DNA of 64,000 nt from Cellulomonas chengniuliangii (GTDB taxonomy: Bacteria > Actinomycetota > Actinomycetes > Actinomycetales > Cellulomonadaceae), in contig NZ_CP101988.1 in assembly GCF_024508335.1 (NCBI RefSeq), positions 558,001 to 622,000 of the forward strand. Direction: 5' to 3'. Below are positions 49,627 through 57,610 of the stretch, piece by piece; within the stretch, counting starts at the first letter, position 1, and the number at the start of each line of letters is the position of its first letter. The notes beneath the pieces are model-generated. The model saw only the letters and a list, made by a program, of their open reading frames with translations. It was not told the DNA's origin and ran no database searches. Made by a program: the position numbers and the translations under genes.

Positions 49627-49842
49627 GACGTCGCGGAACCCGAGCTGACCCGTCTCGTCGCCGCTCGGCGCAGCAGCGTCCTCGAGTCCGTCCGGGGCTT
49701 CCCCGACACCCTCCGCCTGCTCACGACGATCGGCGGCCTGGCGGTGCCCGACTCGGCGCGGCAGGCCGTCGACGCGCTGGTCAGGCCCGAGACGTGGGGC
49801 GCGGGGCGGCTGGTCGGCCACCTGCGCACGCTGCTTTAATGA
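49627..49842 (+). other. orphan coding-like frame after the TAG of the ATP-grasp gene
   Basis: In the same frame as the ligase, directly after its TAG, 70 codons run open to tandem stops TAATGA (49837-49842). Third positions are almost all G or C as in real genes, and the translation (DVAEPELTRLVAARRSSVLE... ending VGHLRTLL) looks like a helical domain. There is no ATG; one GTG lies at 49744. It may be a C-terminal extension reached by amber readthrough, or the remnant of a gene or of a longer ligase. The rest of the gap to 49993 holds a small GCCCGC/GCGGGC hairpin and nothing else recognised. Confidence 0.5.
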
Positions 49843-49993
49843 AGCGCCCGCTCGCAGGCGGGCCCAGGGGGCGGCCGGTGGCCGTGCGCGATCGACCCGG
49901 CACCGCAGCACGCTCCGTGCGTGGCGGTGCGGGTCGAGCTCGGGAGGCCCCGCGCGAGAGCCAGTCCGACGGAGAGGGACGAGCCCTCTGACC

Positions 49994-50098
49994 ATGCCCC
50001 AGCACACGAGGAGCCTGAGCCGACTCATGCACATCGCCACGGCAGCACACCCCGCGACAGAACGGCGTCACGACACGGTCGCCCGGGAGATCCGATGA
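49994..50098 (+). CDS. 34-codon small ORF coupled to the second ATP-grasp gene
   Basis: A basic 34-residue ORF (MPQHTRSLSRLMHIATAAHP, ending TVAREIR) whose TGA overlaps the ATG of the next ligase (ATGA). A GGAGAGGGACGAG stretch lies about 15 nt upstream, rather far. Codon third positions are less GC-biased than in the neighbours. It might be a coupling leader or a peptide substrate; no known family. Confidence 0.35.
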   Translation: MPQHTRSLSRLMHIATAAHPATERRHDTVAREIR

Positions 50099-51351
50099 GG
50101 TACCTGATCCTCAACCGCACCCCGCTCAGCCTCTTCCGGTTCGCGGACTGGCTCGGGGCCGAGCACGAGGCGGTCCTCCTGACCGACGCCGCGGCCCTCT
50201 CGGCCGACCCCGCGGAGCGTGCCGCCCAGCTCGCCGGGTACGCGCGGGTCGAGGTCGTCGACGACTTCCACTTCAACCCGTTGGTCGAGAGCCGGGCGCT
50301 CGCGCTGCACCGGGAGCAGTCCTTCGACCGCGTCCTGGCGGTTTCCGAGTTCGAGCTGCTCCGCGCCGCACGGCTGCGCGAGCTGTTCGGGGTGCCGGGT
50401 CAGGACGTCGCGAGCGCGACCGCCTTCCGTGACAAGCTCGCGATGAAGGACATCCTCTCGGCAGCCGGCGTGCCCGTCGCCGACTACGCGCCGGTCGCGA
50501 ACCTCGCCGACCTGCTCCGGTTCGTCGACCGGGTCGGCTACCCCGTCGTCGTCAAGCCGCGACGTGGCGGCGGCTCCATGGACGTGCGGGTCGTGCGCGG
50601 CCCGCAGGACGTCGAGTCCCTCCTCCGCGCGCACCGGGAGCTGGGCGCCGACGACGGTGGGCAGCTCCTCGCCGAGCGGTTCGTCGAGCACGAGCTGCTG
50701 CACGTGGACGGCATGGTCGTCGCGGGCGAGACGCGCCTCATGTGGGCCTCGACCCAGGGCGAGACGAGCTGCCTGGACATCAAGGAGGGCCGCCCGCTAC
50801 ACAGCTGCCTGCTCGACCCCGAGGACCCGCTGCTCGAACCCGCACGCGACCTGACCCGGCGCGCCCTCGCGGCGCTGCCGACCCCCGAGACGTCGATGTT
50901 CCACGCCGAGGTCTTCCTCGCCACGGACGGCAGCCTCGTGTTCAACGAGGTCGCGAGCCGCGCGGGGGGCGGCATGATCGAGGACATGGTGGCGCTGGCG
51001 TTCGGCCCGTTCCTGCCGGAGCTCTACGTGCGGACCCTGGCCGGAAACGAGCCTCCCGTCGTCCCGTCGGCGCCCGACCGGATCGCCGGGCTCTCGCTGT
51101 TCCCGCCGCGTCCCGGCACGCTGGAGGCGATCCCCGACGAGTGCCCGGTGCCCGGCATCGTCGCGTACCGCAGGTACGCCGACCCCGGGGCCGAGCTCGA
51201 GCTCTCCCAGATGAGCGTCGGGAAGATCGGGTCGGTCCTCGCGGCCGGTGGGTCGCGCGCCGAGGTCGAGAAGGCACTGACCGAGGCGATCACGTGGTTC
51301 GAGACGGCGACCGTCATCCGGTCCGGAGCGACGCAGACCGTCCGGTTGTGA
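50095..51351 (+). CDS. second ATP-grasp domain ligase
   Basis: A 418-residue ATP-grasp protein, only distantly like the first. It has ASATAFRDKLAMKDILSAAG, YPVVVKPRRGGGSMDVRVV (phosphate loop), LAERFVEHELLHVDGMVV and the metal-binding FHAEVFLATDGSLVFNEVAS-RAGGG. The same group includes carboxylate-amine ligases of natural-product pathways. ATG 50095 has GGGAGA 5 nt upstream. It overlaps the exporter gene (GTGA). Two ligases in a row suggest a product with two amide bonds, or one ligase for peptide and one for a cap. Confidence 0.8.
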   Translation: MRYLILNRTPLSLFRFADWLGAEHEAVLLTDAAALSADPAERAAQLAGYARVEVVDDFHFNPLVESRALALHREQSFDRVLAVSEFELLRAARLRELFGVPGQDVASATAFRDKLAMKDILSAAGVPVADYAPVANLADLLRFVDRVGYPVVVKPRRGGGSMDVRVVRGPQDVESLLRAHRELGADDGGQLLAERFVEHELLHVDGMVVAGETRLMWASTQGETSCLDIKEGRPLHSCLLDPEDPLLEPARDLTRRALAALPTPETSMFHAEVFLATDGSLVFNEVASRAGGGMIEDMVALAFGPFLPELYVRTLAGNEPPVVPSAPDRIAGLSLFPPRPGTLEAIPDECPVPGIVAYRRYADPGAELELSQMSVGKIGSVLAAGGSRAEVEKALTEAITWFETATVIRSGATQTVRL

Positions 51352-52595
51352 AGGAGACCCTGGACCTGGCCCGGCGCACCCCGGGCGTCCTGACGCTGCT
51401 CACGGGAAACTTCGCCGTCGCGTTCGGCAGCAACCTCGTGATCCCTTTCCTCGCCGTCTACCTGACGCGGGAGCTCGAGCTGAGCGCCGTCGTCGTCGCG
51501 ATGGCGATCACCGTGAAGTTCTGGGCTCAGCAGGGTCTGTCCATGGTCGGGGGCTGGATCGCCGACCGCACCGGCGCCGTTCCCGCCATGTGCGGCGGTC
51601 TGCTGGTCCGGGCCGTCTCGTACCTGCTGCTCATGGGCGCCACCGGGTCCGTCACGGTCGTGGCCGCGTGCGCGCTCCTGGGCTTCGGCGGGGCCGTCTA
51701 CGTGCCGGCGTCGAAGTCGGCGCTGGTGCGGCTGCTCGGCACCGGGGACCAGGTCCGGATGATCTTCGCGCTGCGCAGCACCGCGAACAACGCGGGCAGC
51801 GCCCTCGGACCGCTCGCCGGCAGCCTGCTGCTCCTCGTGGCCGACGCCCGGGTCAGCTTCGTCCTCACGAGCACCACCTACGTGGTCCTGGCGATCGTGC
51901 TCCTGCGCCTGCGCGGACTCACGGAGGGCGAGGAGCCCGGCGCGGCGGGCACGTCGAGCGACCCGGCTGCCGGCGACGCCCGCGCACCCGTGGACCGTCG
52001 CACGCTCGCCTGGATCCTCGCGTGCGCCTTCGCGTTCGGCTTCTGCTACATCCAGCTCGAGTACGCGCTGCCGGTGTACACGGGCGCCGAGCACGACCCC
52101 GCGCTCGTCGGCGTCCTCTTCGCGATCAACGCCGTCGCCGTGGTGCTGCTCCAGGTGCCGCTCAACCAGTCCACCAGCAGGGTCAGCAGCTCGGCCCTCG
52201 TCATCTGCGGCTCCCTGCTGCTGATGTCGACGAGCTTCATGGCCGCGTCCTGGGGAACCGTGGGCGGTCTTGTCGCGTGCGTGCTGCTGTTCTCCGCCGC
52301 GGAGGTCCTGATCGACCCGCGCATCGACGGGGAGATCGCCAACTCGGTCCCGGCGCACCGACGGGGCATGGCGTTCGGCCTCGTCGGCTCTGCGATCGGT
52401 GGGGGCGGTGCGTGCGCGAACGTGCTGGCGGCGTCGCTCGCCACGGGGGACGGCGGGCTCGAGAGCCAGTTCTGGTGGATCCTCGCGGTGGTCAGCGTCG
52501 GCTTCGCCGTGGTCCTCTACGTCGCTTCGCTCGCCGTCCGGCCGGGGCGCCGGGCGCCGGAGACCGTCGACGCCACACCGGTCGACGAGCACTGA
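51348..52595 (+). CDS. MFS exporter of the ATP-grasp cluster
   Basis: A 415-residue major facilitator with about twelve hydrophobic segments (e.g. LTLLTGNFAVAFGSNLVIPF, GGWIADRTGAVPAMCGG with motif A-like residues, GFGGAVYVPASKSALVRLLG). A charged Gly/Ala-rich loop of about 35 residues separates the halves. The GTG start overlaps the stop of the second ligase, so it is made with the ligases and most likely exports or gives resistance to their product, as BacE does for bacilysin. Confidence 0.82.
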   Translation: MKETLDLARRTPGVLTLLTGNFAVAFGSNLVIPFLAVYLTRELELSAVVVAMAITVKFWAQQGLSMVGGWIADRTGAVPAMCGGLLVRAVSYLLLMGATGSVTVVAACALLGFGGAVYVPASKSALVRLLGTGDQVRMIFALRSTANNAGSALGPLAGSLLLLVADARVSFVLTSTTYVVLAIVLLRLRGLTEGEEPGAAGTSSDPAAGDARAPVDRRTLAWILACAFAFGFCYIQLEYALPVYTGAEHDPALVGVLFAINAVAVVLLQVPLNQSTSRVSSSALVICGSLLLMSTSFMAASWGTVGGLVACVLLFSAAEVLIDPRIDGEIANSVPAHRRGMAFGLVGSAIGGGGACANVLAASLATGDGGLESQFWWILAVVSVGFAVVLYVASLAVRPGRRAPETVDATPVDEH

Positions 52596-52710
52596 CCCGC
52601 GCGTCGCGAACGCGGTCCACGCCGCGCGCGGCACCGACGCCGATACTCCCGCGGCCCACCGGGCGCGGCACCGCTCCGCCACGGTGCCGCGCCCTCGGAT
52701 CTCGGCGGCG

Positions 52711-52875
52711 TCAGACGGTGGCCAGTGACGACCAGGCCTCGTTGGGGCTGTTGGTGCAGGCGCCCCGCACCGGCCGTCCGGGGTGCGGATGGTCTGGTCC
52801 GCGGCCGAGTAGACCAGCGCTGCGTGGCCGAGCCGTTGCACTTCGTGGTGAAGCGAGGGAGATCGGACCTCGCGC
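52711..52875 (-). pseudogene. frameshifted remnant of a ricin-type lectin (CBM13) domain
   Basis: On the minus strand three reading frames in turn give TTKCNGSATQRW, then VYSAADQTIRTPDGRC, then CTNSPNEAWSSLATV-stop (52713-52711). Put together this is the end of a ricin beta-trefoil repeat (C-N-G-S...Q-x-W; x-I-x-x-x-x-G-x-C) of the kind attached to secreted glycoside hydrolases. At least two small indels break it. No catalytic part is left nearby, so it is a decayed fragment. The remaining DNA between 52596 and 53194 shows no intact gene. Confidence 0.6.
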
Positions 52876-52913
52876 TGACACCTGACGACGTCGGCGGTGA
52901 CGTCGATCTCTGG

Positions 52914-52937
52914 AGATAGTGGAACTTTGCACTATCT
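52914..52937. promoter_or_regulatory. perfect inverted repeat in an AT-rich patch
   Basis: AGATAGTG (52914-52921), an 8-nt spacer, and CACTATCT (52930-52937). It lies about 260 nt before the PLP-enzyme gene and is far more AT-rich than its surroundings. Possible operator or insertion scar. Confidence 0.4.
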
Positions 52938-53194
52938 GCTGTGCTCGTCGAGATACAGAGTCTCTCGCGCCCGAGCCCACGCTCGGGTCGGCGGTGACCG
53001 GGACGCCCGGCCAGCAGCCCGTCGCGAACGATCACGCCGGAACCTCCCCGGGACCGACCTGGCCGGGGCATGATGCAGGGCACGACCCGGCACGCGCTGG
53101 CTGCCGCACCACGCGGACCTGCGCAGCACGACCTCGCCGTCGCCGCCGGTCCGCGCGGGCCCTCGCCGGCCCCCGACACCCGGGAGAGTGCACC

Positions 53195-54376
53195 ATGAGC
53201 ATGCTCGGCACACGGCTCGACGCGGCGACCAAAGGGCTGCCAGCGCCTCTCGCAGTCGTCGACCTGGATGCCCTCGAGGCCAACGCCGACGACCTCGTGC
53301 GTCGCGCCGCAGGCGTGCCAGTCCGGGTCGCGAGCAAGTCCGTGCGGGTGCGCTCGGTGCTCGAGGCGATGCTCGCCCGGCCCGGCTTCGCGGGCGTGAT
53401 GGCCTACTCGCTGCGCGAGGCGCTGTGGCTGGTCGGCGAGGGCGTGGACGACGTCCTGGTGGGGTACCCCACCGTGGACGAGGGCGCCCTGCTGGACCTG
53501 GCCGCGGATCCCGCCGCGGCCGGCGCGGTGACGCTCATGGTCGACGACGTGCTGCAGGCCGACATGGCGCAGCGCGCGGCTGCGTCAGGCGGCAACCGCC
53601 TGCGGGTCTGCCTCGACGTGGACGCGTCGCTGCGGATCCGCGTCGGGCCGGTGACCGCCCATCTGGGCGTGCGGCGGTCGCCGGTCCACAGCCCGGAGGA
53701 CGCCGCCCGGCTCACCGCGGAGCTCGTGCGCCGCCCGGGGCTCGAAGTCCGTGGGGTGATGTTCTATGAGGCCCAGGTCGCGGGCATGCCGGACTCGAGC
53801 CTCGCCGTCCGCGCGGTCAAGCGGGCCTCGGTGGCCGACCTCGCGAGGCGCCGGGGCCAGGTCCTCGACGCGGTGCGCGACGTGCTGGGCCACGAGGTCG
53901 CGCTGGTGAACTCGGGCGGGTCCGGGTCCCTCGAGACGAGCGCGGCGGACCCGGTGGTCACCGAGGTCACCGCCGGATCAGGGCTGTACGTCCCCACCCT
54001 CTTCGACGGCTACCGGTCGTTCACGCCGCGTCCCGCCGCCTACTTCGGGCTCGACGTGGTGCGCGTGCCCGCCCGCGGGTTCGCCACGGTGGCCGGTGGT
54101 GGGTACGTCGCCTCCGGCCCCGCGAGCGGCTCGCGGCTGCCGCGCCCCGTGGCGCCGCGAGGACTCGCGCTGACCGGGCGCGAGGGCGCGGGGGAGGTGC
54201 AGACGCCGCTCCGGGGCGCCGCCTCCGCCGACCTGCGCATCGGCGACCGGGTGTGGTTCCGGCACGCCAAGGCCGGCGAGGTGATGGAGCGGTTCGACCG
54301 GGTGCACCTGGTGCGCGGCGACCGCGTCGAGCGCGTCGTGCCCACCTACCGCGGCGAGCAGCGGGCCTTCGGGTGA
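53195..54376 (+). CDS. fold-type III PLP enzyme, amino-acid deaminase/aldolase (alanine racemase-like)
   Basis: A 393-residue protein with the alanine-racemase N-terminal barrel: LAVVDLDALEANADDL and VRVASKSVR, where K48 should carry pyridoxal phosphate, and a C-terminal D-serine dehydratase-like domain (IGDRVWFRHAKAGEVMERFD) with the probable zinc residues. The family includes D-threonine aldolases and D-serine deaminases; the substrate here is unknown. GGGAGAG precedes ATG 53195. It may be independent of the ligase cluster, being separated by 600 nt with a decayed gene. Confidence 0.82.
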   Translation: MSMLGTRLDAATKGLPAPLAVVDLDALEANADDLVRRAAGVPVRVASKSVRVRSVLEAMLARPGFAGVMAYSLREALWLVGEGVDDVLVGYPTVDEGALLDLAADPAAAGAVTLMVDDVLQADMAQRAAASGGNRLRVCLDVDASLRIRVGPVTAHLGVRRSPVHSPEDAARLTAELVRRPGLEVRGVMFYEAQVAGMPDSSLAVRAVKRASVADLARRRGQVLDAVRDVLGHEVALVNSGGSGSLETSAADPVVTEVTAGSGLYVPTLFDGYRSFTPRPAAYFGLDVVRVPARGFATVAGGGYVASGPASGSRLPRPVAPRGLALTGREGAGEVQTPLRGAASADLRIGDRVWFRHAKAGEVMERFDRVHLVRGDRVERVVPTYRGEQRAFG

Positions 54377-54441
54377 GCGCGGGGCGGCCGCCGGCGGACG
54401 CTGCGCGAGGTCCCGGCGCCGACCGGAGCCGCCTGCGCCGG

Positions 54442-54447
54442 TAACCT
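54442..54447 (+). promoter_or_regulatory. -10 box (TAACCT) of a leaderless cysS promoter
   Basis: TAACCT ends 7 nt before the GTG of cysS. Confidence 0.6.
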
Positions 54448-54454
54448 TGCCGGT

Positions 54455-55903
54455 GTGAGCCTTCGCCTGTACGACACCGCCACCCGTGAGGTGCGTGACT
54501 TCGTCCCCGTGGTCCCGGGTGAGGTCGGCATCTACCTGTGCGGTGCGACCGTGCAGGGCGCCCCCCACATCGGGCACATGCGCTCGAGCGTCGCCTTCGA
54601 CGTCCTCGTCCGGTGGCTGCGCCGCAACGGCAACCGGGTCACCCTCGTGCGCAATGTCACCGACATCGACGACAAGATCCTCGCGAAGGCGGACGCCGCC
54701 GGGGAGCGGTGGTGGGCGTGGGCGCTGGCCAACGAGCGTGCCTTCACCCAGGCCTACGACGCCCTCGGGGTGCTGCCGCCCACCTATGAGCCGCGCGCCA
54801 CGGGCCACGTGCCCGCGATGGTCGAGCTGATGCAGGCGCTCGTCGACGGCGGCCACGCCTACGTCGCGGGCGAGGGAGACGTCTACTTCGACGTCCGGTC
54901 CTTCCCCGAGTACGGCTCGCTGACCAACCAGCGCCTCGACGACATGGTGGCCACCGCCGACGGCGCCGGCGACGACGCGGACGTCACGAAGCGGGACCCC
55001 CGCGACTTCGCCCTCTGGAAGTCGCCCAAGCCGGGCGAGCCCGAGACGGCGTCCTGGGACACCCCGTTCGGTCGGGGCCGTCCCGGCTGGCACCTCGAGT
55101 GCTCCGCGATGGCCCGGCGGTACCTCGGCTCCACCTTCGACATCCACGGCGGCGGCCTGGACCTGCGGTTCCCGCACCACGAGAACGAGCAGGCGCAGTC
55201 CCGTGCCGCGGGGGACGGGTTCGCCCGGTACTGGCTGCACAACGGCTGGGTCACCCAGGGCGGGGCCAAGATGAGCAAGTCCCTCGGCAACGGGCTGCTG
55301 GTCAGCACGCTGCTCGAGACGACGCCCCCCGCGGTGCTGCGTTACGCGCTCACGGCGGTGCAGTACCGGTCCATGCTCGAGTGGACCCCCGACACCCTCG
55401 GCGAGGCCGAGGCGACGTGGGAGCGGTTCACCGGTTTCGTCGACCGCGCCACCGAGCAGGTCGGCCCGGTGGACGACGACGAGGTGGCCAAGGCCGAGCT
55501 GCCCGAGGGCTTCGTCACCGCGATGGACGACGACCTGAACGTGCCCGCCGCGCTCGCGGTGGTCCACGAGCACCTGCGCGCCGGCAACTCGGCGCTCGCC
55601 GAGCAGGACCTGGACGAGGCCCGTGCCGCGTTGGTCCAGGTGCGCTCGATGCTCGACATCCTGGGACTGGATCCCGGCAGCGCCCAGTGGCGCCGCCAGG
55701 GAGACGACCGCGGGTACTCGGACGCGCTCGAGGCGCTGGTCGCCGCCGAGCTCGCCGCCCGCTCCGAAGCGCGCGCCACGCGTGACTTCGCCACCTCCGA
55801 CGCGATCCGGGACCGGCTCGCCGCCGCCGGCATCCTCGTCGAGGACTCCGCGACCGGCAGCCGCTGGTCGCTCGCGCACCGCAGTGATGAGGTCGAGAAC
55901 TGA
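54455..55903 (+). CDS. cysS: cysteinyl-tRNA synthetase
   Basis: Class I synthetase of 482 residues. Zinc cysteine C29 in [19 protein letters not shown] at 38-41, further zinc ligands in WHLECSAMA and HHENEQAQS, and K272-MSKS-276. The '[13 protein letters not shown]' form is the actinobacterial one. It is the true CysS, not the mycothiol ligase MshC, as judged by length and the C-terminal DALR-like domain. TGATG overlap with rlmB. The cysS-rlmB pair belongs next to ispDF in mycobacteria. Confidence 0.95.
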   Translation: MSLRLYDTATREVRDFVPVVPGEVGIYLCGATVQGAPHIGHMRSSVAFDVLVRWLRRNGNRVTLVRNVTDIDDKILAKADAAGERWWAWALANERAFTQAYDALGVLPPTYEPRATGHVPAMVELMQALVDGGHAYVAGEGDVYFDVRSFPEYGSLTNQRLDDMVATADGAGDDADVTKRDPRDFALWKSPKPGEPETASWDTPFGRGRPGWHLECSAMARRYLGSTFDIHGGGLDLRFPHHENEQAQSRAAGDGFARYWLHNGWVTQGGAKMSKSLGNGLLVSTLLETTPPAVLRYALTAVQYRSMLEWTPDTLGEAEATWERFTGFVDRATEQVGPVDDDEVAKAELPEGFVTAMDDDLNVPAALAVVHEHLRAGNSALAEQDLDEARAALVQVRSMLDILGLDPGSAQWRRQGDDRGYSDALEALVAAELAARSEARATRDFATSDAIRDRLAAAGILVEDSATGSRWSLAHRSDEVEN

Positions 55904-56919
55904 TGCCAGGAAACTCGCAGCGCCGGGGAGCCACCCGCAAGCCCGGCTCGAAGAAGGGCGCGCACGTCGGCACTGGCGGCAAGGGACGGCAGGCCCTCGA
56001 GGGCCGCGGCCCCACGCCCAAGGCCGAGGAGCGCCCCTACCACCCGGCCGCGAAGCGCAAGGCCGCTGCCGAGCGCCGCGGCCCGGTGAGCGGAGGCGCG
56101 CCGAACCGCATGGGACGCACCTCGCGGAGCGCCGCAGGCACCCGCGGGGGCAAGGGCGTCAGCGCCACCCACGAGATCGTGTCCGGCCGGAACTCGGTGG
56201 TCGAGGCGCTCCGCGCCGAGATCCCCGTCCAGACGGTGTACTTCGCCACCCGCATCGAGGCTGACGACCGCACCCGCGAGATCCTGCAGATCGCCACCGG
56301 CCGCGGCTACCCGCTGCTCGAGGTCACCAAGCCCGAGCTCGACCGGCTCACCGACGGCTCGGTGCACCAGGGCGTCGCCATCCAGGTGCCGCCGTACCAG
56401 TACGGCGATGCCGACGACCTCCTCGACGCGGCCGCTCTGCTCGACCAGGCCCCGCTCATCGTGGCGCTGGACGGCGTGACCGACCCGCGCAACCTCGGCG
56501 CGGTGCTGCGGTCCGCAGGCGCGTTCGGCGCGCACGGCGTCGTCGTCCCGGAGCGCCGGTCCGCGAGCGTGACCGCCGCCGCGTGGAAGGTCTCCGCCGG
56601 CGCCGCCGCCCGCGTCCCGGTCTCCAAGGTCACGAACCTGACGCGCACCCTCGAGACCTACCGCAAGGCCGGCTGCTTCATCATCGGCCTGGACGGCGGC
56701 GGGGACACCCCGGTCGCCGACCTGCCGTTCGCCGCCGACCCGTTGGTCGTCGTGGTCGGCTCCGAGGGCAAGGGCCTCTCGCGCCTGGTCCGGGAGCACT
56801 GCGACGCGATCGTGTCGATCCCGATCACCTCGACGACGGAGTCGCTCAACGCCGGCGTCGCCGCGGGGATCGCGCTGTACGAGATCGCCCGGCAGCGTGG
56901 GGCTGCCCAGCAGGGCTGA
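55903..56919 (+). CDS. rlmB: 23S rRNA (guanosine-2'-O-)-methyltransferase RlmB
   Basis: SPOUT (SpoU) methyltransferase modifying G2251 of 23S rRNA. Residues 1-85 are a basic, glycine-rich RNA-binding extension; then a substrate-binding domain (HEIVSGRNSVVEALRAE) and the knotted catalytic domain with motif 1 DGVTDPRNLGAVLRSAGAFG, motif 2 VVGSEGKGLSRLV and motif 3 STTESLNAGVAAGIALYEI. 338 residues, longer than E. coli's because of the extension, which is common in actinobacteria. Confidence 0.93.
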   Translation: MPGNSQRRGATRKPGSKKGAHVGTGGKGRQALEGRGPTPKAEERPYHPAAKRKAAAERRGPVSGGAPNRMGRTSRSAAGTRGGKGVSATHEIVSGRNSVVEALRAEIPVQTVYFATRIEADDRTREILQIATGRGYPLLEVTKPELDRLTDGSVHQGVAIQVPPYQYGDADDLLDAAALLDQAPLIVALDGVTDPRNLGAVLRSAGAFGAHGVVVPERRSASVTAAAWKVSAGAAARVPVSKVTNLTRTLETYRKAGCFIIGLDGGGDTPVADLPFAADPLVVVVGSEGKGLSRLVREHCDAIVSIPITSTTESLNAGVAAGIALYEIARQRGAAQQG

Positions 56920-56968
56920 CCTGCGCGGGCCTCGCAGCGGGGCGGCGCCCCGAGCACAGCAGGACCCC

Positions 56969-57016
56969 GACGCCCGGGCCGGCCAGCGACGATCCGTCGA
57001 GGCCGGCCCGGGCGTC
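56969..57016. terminator. bidirectional terminator between rlmB and the flavin reductase gene
   Basis: A perfect 16-bp stem (56969-56984 with 57001-57016); the loop contains a further CGACG/CGTCG pairing. Confidence 0.8.
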
Positions 57017-57022
57017 CGCACA

Positions 57023-57610
57023 TCAGATCTCATAGTGGTCCGCGAGCTGGGTGTACGCCCGGTCGTGGTAGACCAGCGGACCTCCCTCGGCGCTCGTGTC
57101 CGAGGTGATCGCCTGGACGGTCACCAGGTGGCTGTCGCCCACCGCGATGCGCTCGAGCACCCGCCCGTGCACCCACGTCCGACTCCCGGTGAGCACGGGC
57201 TCCCCGCCGGCGAGCCGGATGTGCTCGGTGCCCGCGAACCGGTCGATCCCGTGCGTGGCGAACCGCGTCGAGAGGTCGGCCTGGCCGTCGCCCAGGAAGT
57301 TGACCACCACAGTGGCGGCCCTGGCGAGCGCTGGCCAGCTCGAGGACGTCGACGCGATCGAGAACGCCAGCACCGGCGGGGCGGCCGACACCGAGATCAC
57401 CGACGTCGCGGTGAACCCCACCGGGAGCCCGGTGCGCGGGTCCGCGAGCGTGACGACCGCGACCCCGGCCGGGTGGCGGCGGAACACCTGCTTGTACTGG
57501 TCCGGGGACAGGTGCGGCTCGTCATGGGCCCGGACGGGAGCCGCCGGGCGGGCCTCAGCGAGGCCCCGCGTCCCGGCGCACTGTGCGCGCACCGGCGTGT
57601 CGGCGGTCAT
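57023..57610 (-). CDS. flavin reductase family protein (FMN-binding split barrel)
   Basis: A 195-residue flavin reductase of the DIM6/NtaB (HpaC-like) group: FRRHPAGVAVVTLADP, VGFTATSVISVSAAPPVLAFSI, VNFLGDGQADLSTRFA, and GSRTWVHGRVLERIAVGDSHL. It reduces FMN or FAD with NAD(P)H for use by a separate monooxygenase. Start at ATG 57610, overlapping the stop of the FMN reductase (ATGA). Both reductases are expressed behind a SAM-IV riboswitch and face the operon of a luciferase-like monooxygenase that needs their product. Confidence 0.88.
   Translation of the reverse strand: MTADTPVRAQCAGTRGLAEARPAAPVRAHDEPHLSPDQYKQVFRRHPAGVAVVTLADPRTGLPVGFTATSVISVSAAPPVLAFSIASTSSSWPALARAATVVVNFLGDGQADLSTRFATHGIDRFAGTEHIRLAGGEPVLTGSRTWVHGRVLERIAVGDSHLVTVQAITSDTSAEGGPLVYHDRAYTQLADHYEI

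Noticed and set aside
49994-50098. The 34-codon ORF as a graspetide (ATP-grasp RiPP) precursor
   Set aside because: There is no repeated Thr/Ser-Glu/Asp core motif, and the ligases resemble free-amino-acid ligases more than RiPP macrocyclases. It is kept only as a low-confidence small ORF.
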